Assembly (NCBI GenBank): GCA_002347085.1
Contig: DDWW01000002.1
Location: 1-6,102, forward strand
Length of the DNA stretch: 6,102 bases
Direction of reading: 5' to 3'
DNA from: Desulfobulbaceae bacterium UBA2276
GTDB lineage: Bacteria; Desulfobacterota; Desulfobulbia; Desulfobulbales; Desulfocapsaceae
The notes under the pieces are model-generated. The model saw nothing but the letters and a program-made list of their open reading frames with translations. It searched no databases and was not told where the DNA came from. A program made the translations under genes and the position numbers. How positions within the stretch are numbered: position 1 is the first letter of the stretch; each line of letters starts with the position of its first letter. Of the stretch, positions 6,051 through 6,102 are shown piece by piece.

Positions 6051-6102
6051 TTTCTGAAATCCATCAATTGGGAGATCAACCGAGCCTCTTGCAAAATGAA
6101 GA

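Noticed and set aside
1781..6099. Shared 9-mer GCAAAATGA at 1781-1789 and 6091-6099 as a dispersed repeat
   Set aside because: Nine matching bases with different flanks is too short to call a repeat within one window.

Overview
The window holds four protein genes and one RNA gene, and looks like a chromosomal stretch of a Gram-negative bacterium. Base composition is moderate, roughly half G+C. The small 4.5S-type SRP RNA, the Kef-type antiporter and the two-unit Lcl_C/DUF1566 protein with 'TGQ..C..GQDGE..PW..RF' lead-in segments fit a Desulfobacterota (former deltaproteobacterial) genome. That placement is inference from protein style, not a search result.

Layout. From the left edge to 1619, on the minus strand, is most of dnaX (DNA polymerase III gamma/tau clamp-loader subunit); its C-terminal end lies outside the window. 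Upstream of dnaX on the same strand is ffs (1825-1925), the signal recognition particle RNA, which ends in its own closing stem plus a U7 tract. A strong 14-bp hairpin lies between ffs and dnaX. The region 1926-2163 holds the divergent upstream sequences of ffs and of a plus-strand CPA2/Kef-type cation:proton antiporter with a C-terminal TrkA-N domain (2164-3837). Converging on that gene with a 15-bp gap is a minus-strand pair: a protein with two tandem Lcl_C/DUF1566 units (5034-6050, possibly running past the right edge) followed 20 bp later by a membrane-anchored family 2 glycosyltransferase (3853-5013).

How the genes relate. ffs-dnaX is a housekeeping block (protein targeting and replication) whose neighbourhood is known from other bacteria. 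The antiporter stands alone, with no Kef ancillary oxidoreductase gene beside it. The Lcl_C-type protein and the glycosyltransferase are close enough to be co-transcribed and may both concern the cell envelope, but nothing in the sequence proves a functional link.

Most notable observation. dnaX carries an uninterrupted run of ten A residues at codons 415-418, just where other bacteria make the short gamma form by slippage. Both alternative frames stop within 5-13 codons, giving products of about 422 or 430 residues, very close to the 431 residues of E. coli gamma. I found no CRISPR array, insertion sequence, phage gene, tRNA or defence system, and nothing that amounts to a wholly new system.
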